This document shows, one piece after another, positions 49,353-58,279 of a stretch of 64,000 nt of DNA. Where the stretch lies: contig NZ_JAIVAE010000003.1 of the NCBI RefSeq assembly GCF_020171785.1, positions 124,001 to 188,000 of the forward strand, given 5' to 3'. A program made the position numbers and the translations under genes. The stretch comes from Guptibacillus hwajinpoensis (GTDB taxonomy: Bacteria > Bacillota > Bacilli > Bacillales > Guptibacillaceae). Under the pieces are notes generated by a model. The model was not told the origin of the DNA. It ran no database searches and saw nothing but the letters and a program-made list of their open reading frames with translations. Numbering within the stretch: the first letter of the stretch is position 1; each line of letters starts with the position of its first letter.

Positions 49353-49934
49353 ATGAGGAAGATGAAAACAATTGATTTAGTTTATGCAGGAATGTTTGCT
49401 GCATTAATGGCGGTAGGCGCGAATATTGCTCAATTTCTCGTAGTAGGCGGCGTACCCATTACTTTACAAACGTTCTTTGCGATTTTAGCAGGTTTATTAT
49501 TAGGTAGTCGGCTTGGATCCATTTCCATGATCGTCTACACGCTAGTTGGCCTTGCAGGTGCTCCGGTATTTGCTCAATTCACAGGTGGTCCTGGCGTTTT
49601 ATTTAAACCAACATTTGGATTTATTCTATCTTATATTTTAGTAGCCTATGTAGCAGGTAAAATTGTTGAATCAAAATCTAGGCCAACCGTCATTACATTT
49701 ATAATTGCTAGTTTCACTGCCTTTATCTTGAATTATGTCCTTGGTACAAATTATATGTATTATGCGTATAAATTTTGGGCTGATGCTCCCGAAGGATTTA
49801 CTTATGGTATGGCATGGTTATGGATGCTAGCCCCGCTACCTAAAGATATTCTGTTATCTATTGTAGCTGCCCTTATTTCACCTCGTATTTACGCTGCCGT
49901 TTCGAAAACATCCAAGCGTCCACAGGTAGCTTAA
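49353..49934 (+). CDS. bioY: Biotin transporter BioY (ECF S-component)
   Basis: This 193-residue membrane protein has about six helices. It shows the BioY features FLVVGGVPITLQTFFAILAGLLLG near residue 28-51, VYTLVGLAGAPVFAQFTGG near 66-84, and GYFF-like FKPTFGFILSYILVAYVAG near 90-108. It captures biotin and docks to the shared energising module EcfA-EcfA'-EcfT, which is not in the window. ATG 49353 has a modest GAGG site. A BirA operator upstream strongly supports the substrate. Confidence 0.95.
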   Translation: MRKMKTIDLVYAGMFAALMAVGANIAQFLVVGGVPITLQTFFAILAGLLLGSRLGSISMIVYTLVGLAGAPVFAQFTGGPGVLFKPTFGFILSYILVAYVAGKIVESKSRPTVITFIIASFTAFILNYVLGTNYMYYAYKFWADAPEGFTYGMAWLWMLAPLPKDILLSIVAALISPRIYAAVSKTSKRPQVA

Positions 49935-49974
49935 TAAATCATTCCTCTATTCCCAATAGATGAATATAAATGTA

Positions 49975-50001
49975 CCGCCGGTAATCTACCGGCGGCTTTT
50001 T
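49975..50001. terminator. Terminator between bioY and the MFS gene
   Basis: CCGCCGGTA (49975-49983) and TACCGGCGG (49987-49995), then CTTTTTTA. Confidence 0.9.
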
Positions 50002-50011
50002 TATGGTTACC

Positions 50012-51187
50012 TTATTCATTAACTGTTTGTTTTGACTTACTTGAATTTAAGAATAGTGATACGACAAACATCAATCCAAGGAAAACGATGACAAGGCTGA
50101 ATCCACCTTTTGCACCAAATGCTTCAGAAACAATACCGATGATATACCCTGCAATACCACCACCGATACCAGAAGCCACATAAATCAATCCTAGTGCTGT
50201 ACCTGGATTTTTTGAAATAGTTGTTCCAAAAGCGGTTGCGGTTGGGAATAATGTTGAGAAAAACAGTCCCGCTCCTGCAAACAAGTACGGAACTTGATTT
50301 GCAAAAAAGAAGCTAATGGCAACAATGATCACTGAACCTAATGAGAATGAAATCATAATTAAGCGTTCGTTGATTTTGTTGGCAAGATAAGCGACACTTA
50401 GTCGGCCAATCATAAAGAAAACCGAAAATAGCGAAAGAATAGTAGCAACCATATCCGATTTCGCTTCATTTGAAATCCCTCCAAGTTCAAGAGATTTTAA
50501 ATACGGTGGAAAGAAGTTTGTGAATGAAACTTCAGCAGATACTTCGAAAATCAAGAAGAACATTAAAAAGATCATCTGCGCATCTTTTAACATAGGAATA
50601 AATGCTTTTAAATTGATTTTTTCCGCTTTTCCATCTGGGAATTTAACGGACGTTACATAGAAAATGACAAGGATGTTCAGAATAGCAATCGCGAGATAGA
50701 AATAGCGCCATGAAGCAAACTGGAACATGTAGTTTAGAATTTGAGGGAAAATGATCATACCAAGTCCATAAATCCCCATTGCCAAATTAAACATTTGGTT
50801 TTGTTTCTCCGGATAAGCAGCGGGCACAATCGCGTTAGACGCAACGCCCAGCGCACCCAAACCAAATCCGATTAACATATAAAAACCTAGAAAGAAAGTG
50901 ATGTTTGGCGCAAAGCCTGTACCCGCAAAACCGAGTCCCATCACAATTGTGGCGAAGATCACCATTATTCTTAATCCTTTTTTGTCGGTTAAATAACCAA
51001 AGATTAAACTAGCGAGCGTAAAGCCTAGTTGAAAAATTAAAACAACGAGTCCAAATTGACTCATATCGAGACCGATATCTGTTTCAACTTTATCGAGCAC
51101 AATTCCCTTTGTATTTGTTACCCCACCTGACACGAACTGGGTAAACAATAAAATAATTAATGCATGAATACTTTTTCCTTTTGACAT
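50012..51187 (-). CDS. MFS transporter
   Basis: A 391-residue major facilitator with 12 helices. ATG 51187 lies eight bases from GGAGG, and the frame five codons longer overlaps that site. The motif-A-like loop FGYLTDKKGLRIM near residue 63-75 and an NPGTALGLIYVASGIGGG stretch near 332 fit the OFA/sugar-phosphate or FHS-like branches. Substrate unknown. A good cre box lies about 90 bases upstream, suggesting CcpA control and a carbon source as substrate. Confidence 0.85.
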   Translation of the reverse strand: MSKGKSIHALIILLFTQFVSGGVTNTKGIVLDKVETDIGLDMSQFGLVVLIFQLGFTLASLIFGYLTDKKGLRIMVIFATIVMGLGFAGTGFAPNITFFLGFYMLIGFGLGALGVASNAIVPAAYPEKQNQMFNLAMGIYGLGMIIFPQILNYMFQFASWRYFYLAIAILNILVIFYVTSVKFPDGKAEKINLKAFIPMLKDAQMIFLMFFLIFEVSAEVSFTNFFPPYLKSLELGGISNEAKSDMVATILSLFSVFFMIGRLSVAYLANKINERLIMISFSLGSVIIVAISFFFANQVPYLFAGAGLFFSTLFPTATAFGTTISKNPGTALGLIYVASGIGGGIAGYIIGIVSEAFGAKGGFSLVIVFLGLMFVVSLFLNSSKSKQTVNE

Positions 51188-51273
51188 TGCCTGAACCTCC
51201 AAAAATTAATCTATGACAGGGGTTTCCACGGGTATTCTGACTTAAAACTTGCAAATATTTTCCGACTTTTTTA

Positions 51274-51288
51274 CGTGAGCGTTTCCAT
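51274..51288 (-). promoter_or_regulatory. cre (CcpA) site upstream of the MFS gene
   Basis: The minus strand reads ATGGAAACGCTCACG, matching 14 of 15 positions of the consensus WTGNAANCGNWNNCW. It lies in the promoter region of the permease. Confidence 0.6.
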
Positions 51289-51321
51289 CACCGCCATAAA
51301 TGAGATAGCAAGACATAAAAA

Positions 51322-51351
51322 AAGTTGTAGAGGGAATTTCCTCTACAACTT
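51322..51351 (-). terminator. Terminator of the CaCA antiporter gene
   Basis: AAGTTGTAGAGG (51322-51333) and CCTCTACAACTT (51340-51351), a perfect 12-bp stem with TTTTTT on the minus strand. It overlaps the stop codon. Confidence 0.9.
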
Positions 51352-52339
51352 ACTTCATTGTATATACGGTGAATGTAGCGATAAAATAGATCACTACGAT
51401 TAAGATCGATGGCAACATGTAAAAAAGGGTGCTCCGTTTGTTCTTTCTTGTAATGCTATACAAAATAACGAGCACAACTACAATAGAAGAAACGGTTGTT
51501 ATCACATTTGATGGACTCGCATGCTGAAAAATATTTGTTTTAAAGTAGATCGCATCTGTAAAGGAAAGTAGCATAATGTTAAATGCGTTACTTCCGAGAA
51601 GTGAACTTACCCCCATGCTATAGTTTCGTAGTTTCAACGCAGTCGCAACACTTACTGCATCAGGTAAAGAAGTACTTGCTCCGACAAGGAAAGACCCTAC
51701 AAAAGATGCACCAAGCCCTGTACTTTCTGCAATTCGATCGGCTGTCAATGTAAGCACTGTTCCTACGATCATGATTCCAACAGCAGAAAGAATGAACATC
51801 GTAAGAACTCTTCGGTAAGAAAATTCTCCGTATTTTTCGTTTTTACGGCTTTTTCTTTTTACTTTTTCTTCTGTTTGTTTATTTATCCATTTCACACCAA
51901 CAAAATATACAAGCACTAAGATAACTGAGCTATATCCGATATGAAAAATACTTGCTGGAAGTGTGAGCGATAATCCAGCAACCACGATAAGCGTCATCAC
52001 AATCACAAGATAAATATATAGTTTACTTCCTAGATCAGTTTGTCCCATAATCTGTTCACGACGATAAACCATGTCGAGGACAGCTAGAGCCAATAGGTTA
52101 AATAAGTTGCTCCCAAGCAAATTACCAATAGCTAGATCTGGACTATCAATGGCAATTGCGGTTACACTCGAAGTTAATTCAGGCAGAGAAATTGCAGCAC
52201 CAATAATTATTCCCATAAAAGCAGAAGATGTTTTCGTTTTTTCACTAATGGCGTCGCCGTACATAGCGAGGCGTGTTGCAACAAAATATGTAGCAATGGC
52301 AGCTAAGATAAATAGTAGAATGGTTAGATATATATTCAT
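51350..52339 (-). CDS. CaCA-family sodium/calcium exchanger
   Basis: This 329-residue integral membrane protein starts at ATG 52339 after GAAGGAGA. Two inverted alpha repeats are visible: SLPELTSSVTAIAID near residue 46-60 with GNLLGSNLFNLLALAVLD near 67-84, and GASTSLPDAVSVATALKL near 220 with SSLLGSNAFNIMLLSFTD near 242-259. The acidic ligands (E and D in the two repeats) are retained. It probably extrudes Ca2+ in exchange for H+ or Na+. The long extra helix near 155-170 is basic. Confidence 0.9.
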   Translation of the reverse strand: MNIYLTILLFILAAIATYFVATRLAMYGDAISEKTKTSSAFMGIIIGAAISLPELTSSVTAIAIDSPDLAIGNLLGSNLFNLLALAVLDMVYRREQIMGQTDLGSKLYIYLVIVMTLIVVAGLSLTLPASIFHIGYSSVILVLVYFVGVKWINKQTEEKVKRKSRKNEKYGEFSYRRVLTMFILSAVGIMIVGTVLTLTADRIAESTGLGASFVGSFLVGASTSLPDAVSVATALKLRNYSMGVSSLLGSNAFNIMLLSFTDAIYFKTNIFQHASPSNVITTVSSIVVVLVILYSITRKNKRSTLFYMLPSILIVVIYFIATFTVYTMK

Positions 52340-52700
52340 TGACGTTCTCCTTCGTAAGTTCGTTATCACCTTCACCATTACCTTCGCTTCACAAAACTAA
52401 ACTACTACTTTAACAATGTATTAAAAATGTAATGGTTCAAAATTGTTGATTATTGATCATCAAGCAGCAAGATTAAGACGAAAAACTTCGGACCTCAATC
52501 CTAGTCAAATCATTCATTTACAGCCAATTACCCCTTCATTCATATAAAAAAAACGCGCCTCAAATGAAAAGTAGTTCAGTTTTCGAGTACCAAAAGTGAA
52601 TTAGCTACCAAAATAAGGTTGAATTCTAATAATGAAAAAAGAACTCCAAAACAAAACAGAAGGCTAAAACTTCCAAATAGTTACCCTTCACGTATATAAA
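52340..52700. other. Gene-free spacer upstream of the exchanger
   Basis: About 360 bases of AT-rich sequence between two minus-strand genes. No supported ORF, RNA motif or repeat is seen other than the terminator at its left-hand neighbour 52701-52726. Confidence 0.5.
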
Positions 52701-52726
52701 AACCCTCTGAAAACATTCAGAGGGTT
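52701..52726 (-). terminator. Terminator of the peptide transporter gene
   Basis: AACCCTCTGAA (52701-52711) and TTCAGAGGGTT (52716-52726) with a T-run on the minus strand. Confidence 0.88.
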
Positions 52727-52732
52727 AATCAA

Positions 52733-54226
52733 TTATTTTACACCTTTCATCAATACCTGGATCTTAGGTGAAAGCAAAAATAGAGCAATACTTAAAACAA
52801 TTGCCATACCTCCGATTGCCCCGAAATACAGCGTTTCTGTTTCTGGCGTATAGAAACGAACAAGTTGTGCATTTAACGCTTGTGCGGCAGCTGAAGCTAA
52901 AAACCAAAGACTCATCGTTTGAGCAGAGAAAGCCTTTGGAGCTAATTTTGTTGTCGCAGAAAGACCTACAGGTGATAAGCATAGTTCACCAAGTACAACA
53001 ATTAAATAGCTAAGCACAAGCCATAATGGACTTACTAGTGAACCTTCTCCACCAAAGTAGGCAGGCAGTAGTATCACTAAGAATGATAAACCAGCAAACA
53101 ATAGACCGAACGAAAACTTCTTCGGGATCGATGGCTGACGATGACCCAGTTTCATCCACATCCAGGCAAACACTGGAGCTAATAGAATAATAAATAACGG
53201 GTTTAACGATTGGAACCAAGCTGGAGATATACTGATTCCCATGAATTCCAGTTCAGTTCGCTTATCTGCGTAAACTGCAAGGATGGTTGAACCCTGTTCC
53301 TGAATTGCCCAGAACATCACCGCTGCAATGAATAATGGAATATAAGCGATGACTCTAGAACGTTCCGTTTGTGTTGTGTTCGGACTATAGTACATCACGA
53401 TAAAGTATATAGTCGGAACAACAATCCCGAAGATACCTACCAAATTAATAAATACGTTTAATGTAAATAAGCCTGCAGGAATTGTAATACCTAAAATGAT
53501 AGTAAGACCAACAACAACTAATCCTGCAATTAATCCATATTTCTTCTTCTCAACTGGTCCAAGCGGGTTTGGCACAAAAGTACCAGCAAGCCCAAGATTC
53601 TTTTTCTTTGTTATCAGGAATACAACAAGACCTAAAAACATACCGATGGCCGCAGCCGCAAATCCCCAATGGAATCCTTTTGTTTCCATAAGTTTACCAA
53701 CGATTAGTGGAGCTATGAATGCACCAAGATTGATACCCATATAGAAAATACTGAAAGCGGCATCGCGGCGCGTATCACTTTCGCTATACATTTCACCGAC
53801 TACAGTGGAAACATTCGGTTTTAACAATCCTGTTCCAATAACGATCAATACCATGGAAACAAAGAACATGGCTAAACTACCTGGAAATGATAAAGCAATA
53901 TGACCAAACATGATGAAGATTCCACCGTAGAAGACGGCTCTCGACGTTCCGAATATTCTATCTGCCAACCAGCCTCCGATTACTCCGGACATATATACAA
54001 GTGAACCATAAATCGACATGATGGCTAAAGCTGTGTTTTGCTCTAGACCCAGACCGCCTTTTGAAACCTCATAGTACATGTAGAATACGAGAATGGCGCG
54101 CATTCCATAATAGGAAAAGCGCTCCCAAAATTCCGTGAAGAATAAAGTGAATAATCCCTTCGGATGTCCAAAGAACCCTTGTTGAGGTACGCTATCCACA
54201 ATTTTCTGTTTATTCATTGATGACAT
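52733..54226 (-). CDS. dtpT: Proton-dependent oligopeptide transporter (POT/PTR family)
   Basis: A 497-residue transporter with 12-14 helices. POT motifs: FFTEFWERFSYYGMRAILVFYMY near residue 29-51 (ExxER of helix 1), GGWLADRIFGTSRAVFYGG near 83-101 and FSIFYMGINLGAFIAPLIVG near 158-177 (PTR2 signature). ATG 54226 has GGGAGGTAG. It imports di- and tripeptides with protons. The Firmicutes homolog is DtpT. Alone in its operon. Confidence 0.92.
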   Translation of the reverse strand: MSSMNKQKIVDSVPQQGFFGHPKGLFTLFFTEFWERFSYYGMRAILVFYMYYEVSKGGLGLEQNTALAIMSIYGSLVYMSGVIGGWLADRIFGTSRAVFYGGIFIMFGHIALSFPGSLAMFFVSMVLIVIGTGLLKPNVSTVVGEMYSESDTRRDAAFSIFYMGINLGAFIAPLIVGKLMETKGFHWGFAAAAIGMFLGLVVFLITKKKNLGLAGTFVPNPLGPVEKKKYGLIAGLVVVGLTIILGITIPAGLFTLNVFINLVGIFGIVVPTIYFIVMYYSPNTTQTERSRVIAYIPLFIAAVMFWAIQEQGSTILAVYADKRTELEFMGISISPAWFQSLNPLFIILLAPVFAWMWMKLGHRQPSIPKKFSFGLLFAGLSFLVILLPAYFGGEGSLVSPLWLVLSYLIVVLGELCLSPVGLSATTKLAPKAFSAQTMSLWFLASAAAQALNAQLVRFYTPETETLYFGAIGGMAIVLSIALFLLSPKIQVLMKGVK

Positions 54227-54389
54227 GTTACTACCTCCCTTATTCCTTTACTATAATATTTTAATATTTTAATAAAGTCAAAAAGAGTTTATAAACTGGC
54301 AATAATACTACTATCTAGCATTATATTTAAAATTTTTAATTATTTTAAAATAATTAAAAAGTTACAGATGTAATAAACATAATAAAAGA

Positions 54390-54416
54390 GCATGCCGTCC
54401 AATTCGAACGGCATGC
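54390..54416 (-). terminator. Terminator-like hairpin after the micro-ORF
   Basis: GCATGCCGT (54390-54398) and ACGGCATGC (54408-54416). On the minus strand CTCTTTTATT follows. It is the probable end of the helicase transcript. Confidence 0.7.
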
Positions 54417-54460
54417 AATATCCTTGTTCTTCCTCATAAAATCATCATGGTTACATTGAT

Positions 54461-54586
54461 TTAGTTGCGATTGATCTTACGAGTAGGATGCAGATTAGGT
54501 AGCAACTCCATAAAGAAAAACAGTTCAATTAATGACACGAGATGTGTTTTATATTCTACTGCTAAGCTCTTATCACTTTTGTACAT
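54461..54586 (-). CDS. 41-aa micro-ORF coupled to the helicase gene
   Basis: Its ATG overlaps the helicase stop as TGATG (54588-54584), the usual sign of translational coupling, so it needs no own ribosome site. The peptide runs from MYKSDKSLAVEYKTHLVSLI to a short basic tail, with a hydrophobic amphipathic helix in the middle (LIELFFFMELL). It ends 45 bases before a terminator hairpin, so it is in the same transcript. No family is recognised, and chance cannot be excluded at this length. Confidence 0.45.
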   Translation of the reverse strand: MYKSDKSLAVEYKTHLVSLIELFFFMELLPNLHPTRKINRN

Positions 54587-56883
54587 CATTGAAGAAACAT
54601 AGAAGGCTTCTTCAGGACTTTGTAATGTTGCCATTCATAAGGTAGTAATTGTTGATATCGTTTTTCTAAATAGCGGTTATCAACTAGGAGTAAAAGACCA
54701 TGGTCCGATTCAGTGCGAATGAGTCGTCCCCCTGCCTGTTGCACACGATTCATGCCAGGATAGACGTACGTATACTCGAACCCGTTTTTCCCATCTTGAT
54801 CAAAGTAGGTTTTCATTAATTGGCGTTCGGTATTAAAGTTTGGCAATCCAACCCCAACCACCACTACACCTGTTAAACGTTCTCCTTTTAAATCAATTCC
54901 CTCAGAAAAAATTCCACCCACTACAGCAAACCCTACTAAGCTTGTCTCACGATCAGACGAAAACTCGCTTAAAAAACCTTCTCGCTCTTCTTCTGTCATG
55001 CCGCTTTTTTGTATCAACGTTTCTGATTGAGCGGGAGCGGTAAATGCGCTATATACTTCTTCCATGTACCCATATGAGGGGAAAAAGAATAAGTAATTCC
55101 CTGGCTTCCTTTCAACAACGTTCTCGAGAAGGGAAACAAGTGATGGCAACGTTCGTTCTCTGTCCCGATATTTCGTGGACAGAGGGGCGATCAATACTTC
55201 CGCATGCTCACGCGGAAATGGAGATGGAATTCGTACCGCATAATCCTCTTCTCTCCACCCGAGCATATTTTGATAATACGAAAAAGGACTAAAAGTGGCT
55301 GAGAAAAAAACATTCGCTCGAAATCCTTTCCTCATTTTTTGAAGCAGATTGGAAGGGTCAAAACAAAAAAGCTTGATTTTCACTTCTAACGTTCCTGCCT
55401 CCACATAGGTAATAAAGCGTTCGTCGTAAAGCTTTGCAATCCGAATAAAGTTTTGCGCTAAAAAGTACGTTTCTAAAAGAAGCTCATCATCTCCTTGTTG
55501 CAACAACTCTTTCTCACTTTCTTGTACAAACGTATCCAGTTGCACAATAAGTTCTTCATCCACTTTTGACGAAACGAGAGATCCATTTTGAGTCGATTTC
55601 CGATAATCCAGGAATGTACGATTAAGCTTAGCTGCAGCATCCGAAATGGCGTTGTTATGATTTTTATAAACGCGCTTCAGGTTCAGAAATGGGGATTTCG
55701 TTAATTCTGCTGAATACATTTCTCGCGCACGATCTACAAGATTATGTGCTTCATCAACTAGTACGGTCGTTTGCTTCTTTTGTTCGTCAATTAACCTTTT
55801 TAGCGAAACGCGAGGATCGAATAAATAATTATAATCACAAATAACCACGTCTGCTGTAAAAGACAAATCAAGGGATAGTTCAAAAGGACATAATCGATGC
55901 TTCTCTGCATATTGTTCAACTACGCTTCGGGTAATACGCGTTTCATTGTTCAAAAGATCAAGCATTCCTTCGTTTATTCGATCGTAATATCCATCGGCGA
56001 ATTCACAATAATCCTTTTGACAGATTGTTTTTTCTTTAAAACAGATTTTATCTCTTGCTGTAATGGTTACGGAAGAAGTGTGGAGGCCTTTCTCTTCCAT
56101 AAGTTGAAAAGCTTCCTGTGCGGTTTCCCTCGTAATGGTTTTCGCGGTAAGGTAGAAAATCTTTTTACCAAACCCTTCCCCTATGGCTTTCATAACAGGA
56201 AATAGCGTACTGATCGTTTTCCCAATCCCAGTCGGCGCCATCGCAAACAGCGTTGCTTCCTCCTGTACCGTTTTATAAACGCTTCCCGCTAACTTTCGCT
56301 GACCTTCTCTGTATGTATCGAAGGGAAACGTAAGGGCTTTACAGCTTTCATTACGCATCGTCATATGATCCCGCTTCCACTTAGCAAACGGGGCATATTG
56401 CTCAATCATGCGCAGCATGAAAGCTCGTAGATCGCTTGCTGTTAGATCATGTTGGAATCGAATGATGTCATTTGATTCTGACTGTACATAAGTTAATTGA
56501 ATGGTAATCTGATCAAGGTTATATTTCTCAACAGCCATATATCCATAACATTTCGCTTGGGCCCAATAAACAGGGTGTGTCTGTTCATTTACCTCAGAGA
56601 GCGGGAGAGATGTCGATTTAATTTCATCGATCATATAGTGATCACCGTTCATTAGGAGACCATCACACCGTCCTTCGATATGAAAGGTCATTTCTTCGTA
56701 ATGGAACCTGGTATCAAAAGGAACTTCCTTTTGATCCAATTCACTATACGTTTTTTGAACCATCTGATGAAGTCGCGTTCCTTCCGTCATGGTTGTCGCT
56801 GTTCGAAAACGATGATCAATACTTCCACTTCGGAATGCATACTCAACAAGCGGTCGTACTGACACTTTAATGATTTCATCCAT
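54586..56883 (-). CDS. Cas4/RecB-like nuclease fused to DinG/XPD-type helicase
   Basis: A 765-residue protein. Residues about 1-170 carry the PD-(D/E)xK nuclease motif set of the Cas4/RecB type: His39, GRCDG with Asp74, DEIK with Glu87/Lys89, and the QAKCY motif (Gln109-Tyr113). The helicase part has Walker A PTGIGKT near 214, four cysteines of an XPD-type iron-sulfur cluster (CFKEKTICQKDYC plus one upstream or downstream Cys, near 281-296), DEAHN near 375 and motif VI QAGGRLIRTESD near 700. It resembles DinG/YoaA relatives in Firmicutes with a 5'-3' DNA helicase role in repair. A coupled 41-aa ORF follows. Confidence 0.88.
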   Translation of the reverse strand: MDEIIKVSVRPLVEYAFRSGSIDHRFRTATTMTEGTRLHQMVQKTYSELDQKEVPFDTRFHYEEMTFHIEGRCDGLLMNGDHYMIDEIKSTSLPLSEVNEQTHPVYWAQAKCYGYMAVEKYNLDQITIQLTYVQSESNDIIRFQHDLTASDLRAFMLRMIEQYAPFAKWKRDHMTMRNESCKALTFPFDTYREGQRKLAGSVYKTVQEEATLFAMAPTGIGKTISTLFPVMKAIGEGFGKKIFYLTAKTITRETAQEAFQLMEEKGLHTSSVTITARDKICFKEKTICQKDYCEFADGYYDRINEGMLDLLNNETRITRSVVEQYAEKHRLCPFELSLDLSFTADVVICDYNYLFDPRVSLKRLIDEQKKQTTVLVDEAHNLVDRAREMYSAELTKSPFLNLKRVYKNHNNAISDAAAKLNRTFLDYRKSTQNGSLVSSKVDEELIVQLDTFVQESEKELLQQGDDELLLETYFLAQNFIRIAKLYDERFITYVEAGTLEVKIKLFCFDPSNLLQKMRKGFRANVFFSATFSPFSYYQNMLGWREEDYAVRIPSPFPREHAEVLIAPLSTKYRDRERTLPSLVSLLENVVERKPGNYLFFFPSYGYMEEVYSAFTAPAQSETLIQKSGMTEEEREGFLSEFSSDRETSLVGFAVVGGIFSEGIDLKGERLTGVVVVGVGLPNFNTERQLMKTYFDQDGKNGFEYTYVYPGMNRVQQAGGRLIRTESDHGLLLLVDNRYLEKRYQQLLPYEWQHYKVLKKPSMFLQ

Positions 56884-56894
56884 CTTATCACCTA

Positions 56895-58166
56895 TTATTT
56901 ACGTTTATGCACTTTCATTAAGAGACCGCCTTTGATTCGTAGGGAAACGAGTGGCTCTGCTAGTACAGGGCGATCGTGCAGTTGTTGAAGATGAAAGCTT
57001 TTGCCTATTGTTGAAAATATTAATTGAGCCTCATAAGTAGCAAATTGACTTCCGATACAGCTTCGCGGTCCTCCACCAAATGGGAAATAAGCAAATGGGG
57101 CATGCTTCTCTTTCATTCGGTATAGTGAAAACTGCTCTGGATTTTCAAAGAATGAGGGATTACGATGCATAACGTAGGGACTAATCAAAAACGATGACCC
57201 CGCTTTAAATTGATACCCCATTAGTTCAACTGGTGTAGTCGCTTCTCTTAATATGACCCAGGCTGCAGGATAGAGTCTTAACGTCTCTTTAAAAAACAGA
57301 TGTGTAAGATCATGTTGGTGAATACTTGATTCTCCTGCTACTTTCCATTCCTTTAAAAGCTGCTGTTCAATCTCCTCATTTTTGGAAAGTTCATACCACA
57401 TCCATGATAGCACGTTTGCAGTTGTTTCATGGCCGGCAATAAGCATTGTTAAAATTTGACTTCTCACTTCTTCGCTCGAAAGAGGAGATCCGTCAGTATA
57501 CGTTGATTCTTGAAGGAGTGAAAGTAAATGATCGCCTTTGGGTGTGTTTTGAATTAGCTGATCTGCCAGTTCATTTAAGCGGTTTTTTCCGAATTTGTAT
57601 TGTTTATTCCGCTTTGTAGGCACAAACTCCGGTGATGGGAAAGGGAGAAATAAGTCAGCTGCAGATTTCTCGATAATATGGGTCACCGCTGTGACAAGTT
57701 CGATGCTTTCTTTCTTTGAGATATCTTGACCAAACATGGCTTTCATAATAATTCTTAGCGTTAACCTCATCATTTCTGAACTAATACAAATGACTTCTCC
57801 ATCATCCCACCCATCAATAAACCGTTTTGTTTCTTCGAGGATGATTGAGATATATTGAGTCATTTTCTCTTTATGAAAAGCAGGCATCAACATTTTTCGC
57901 TGCCGTGCATGTGTTTTACCTTCTGAGGTTAATAGCCCACGCCCAATCGTTTGGCTCAATAACGAAGCAGAGCTCCCTTTCTGGAAAGATTCAGCATTCG
58001 TAACAAGGATTTGTTTAACTGCGTCAGGTTGATGCACGACAAAAGAAGAAGCACCGAGCTCTACGAAATCCGCTATATTACGGGTTTTTGATAAAAAACC
58101 TAATGGATCCTTACGAAAGGAGATATAATTCTTCAAACGTATACCAGATAACTTTTCAACACTCAC
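56895..58166 (-). CDS. Cytochrome P450
   Basis: A soluble P450 of 423 residues (GTG 58166 with GGTGG upstream; an alternative GTG at 58178 gives four more codons). The I-helix has AGHETTANVLSW near residue 244, the K-helix ExxR in FFKETLRLYPAAW near 292, and the heme-binding loop FAYFPFGGGPRSCIGSQFA near 362-380, with the proximal Cys present. The N-terminus and C-terminal half resemble CYP102-type and other fatty-acid hydroxylases. The substrate and redox partner are unknown. No ferredoxin gene is nearby, and it is 11 bases from the helicase gene. Confidence 0.9.
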   Translation of the reverse strand: MSVEKLSGIRLKNYISFRKDPLGFLSKTRNIADFVELGASSFVVHQPDAVKQILVTNAESFQKGSSASLLSQTIGRGLLTSEGKTHARQRKMLMPAFHKEKMTQYISIILEETKRFIDGWDDGEVICISSEMMRLTLRIIMKAMFGQDISKKESIELVTAVTHIIEKSAADLFLPFPSPEFVPTKRNKQYKFGKNRLNELADQLIQNTPKGDHLLSLLQESTYTDGSPLSSEEVRSQILTMLIAGHETTANVLSWMWYELSKNEEIEQQLLKEWKVAGESSIHQHDLTHLFFKETLRLYPAAWVILREATTPVELMGYQFKAGSSFLISPYVMHRNPSFFENPEQFSLYRMKEKHAPFAYFPFGGGPRSCIGSQFATYEAQLIFSTIGKSFHLQQLHDRPVLAEPLVSLRIKGGLLMKVHKRK

Positions 58167-58243
58167 GTAAACCACCACTCACTATTTTTCTCTATTATAG
58201 AAAGAACTGGATAGTACTTGCAATTTATAAGAGGTTACGATAC

Positions 58244-58277
58244 AAAAATGCTCCCGCTAATCAGCGAGAGCATTTTT
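58244..58277 (-). terminator. Terminator of the aminopeptidase gene
   Basis: AAAAATGCTC (58244-58253) and GAGCATTTTT (58268-58277), with inner CGCT/AGCG pairing. Confidence 0.9.
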
Positions 58278-58279
58278 GC

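Noticed and set aside
54586-56883. Type IV CRISPR CasDinG
   Set aside because: No cas genes, repeats or crRNA array in the window. The fused nuclease domain fits Firmicutes repair-type helicases better.
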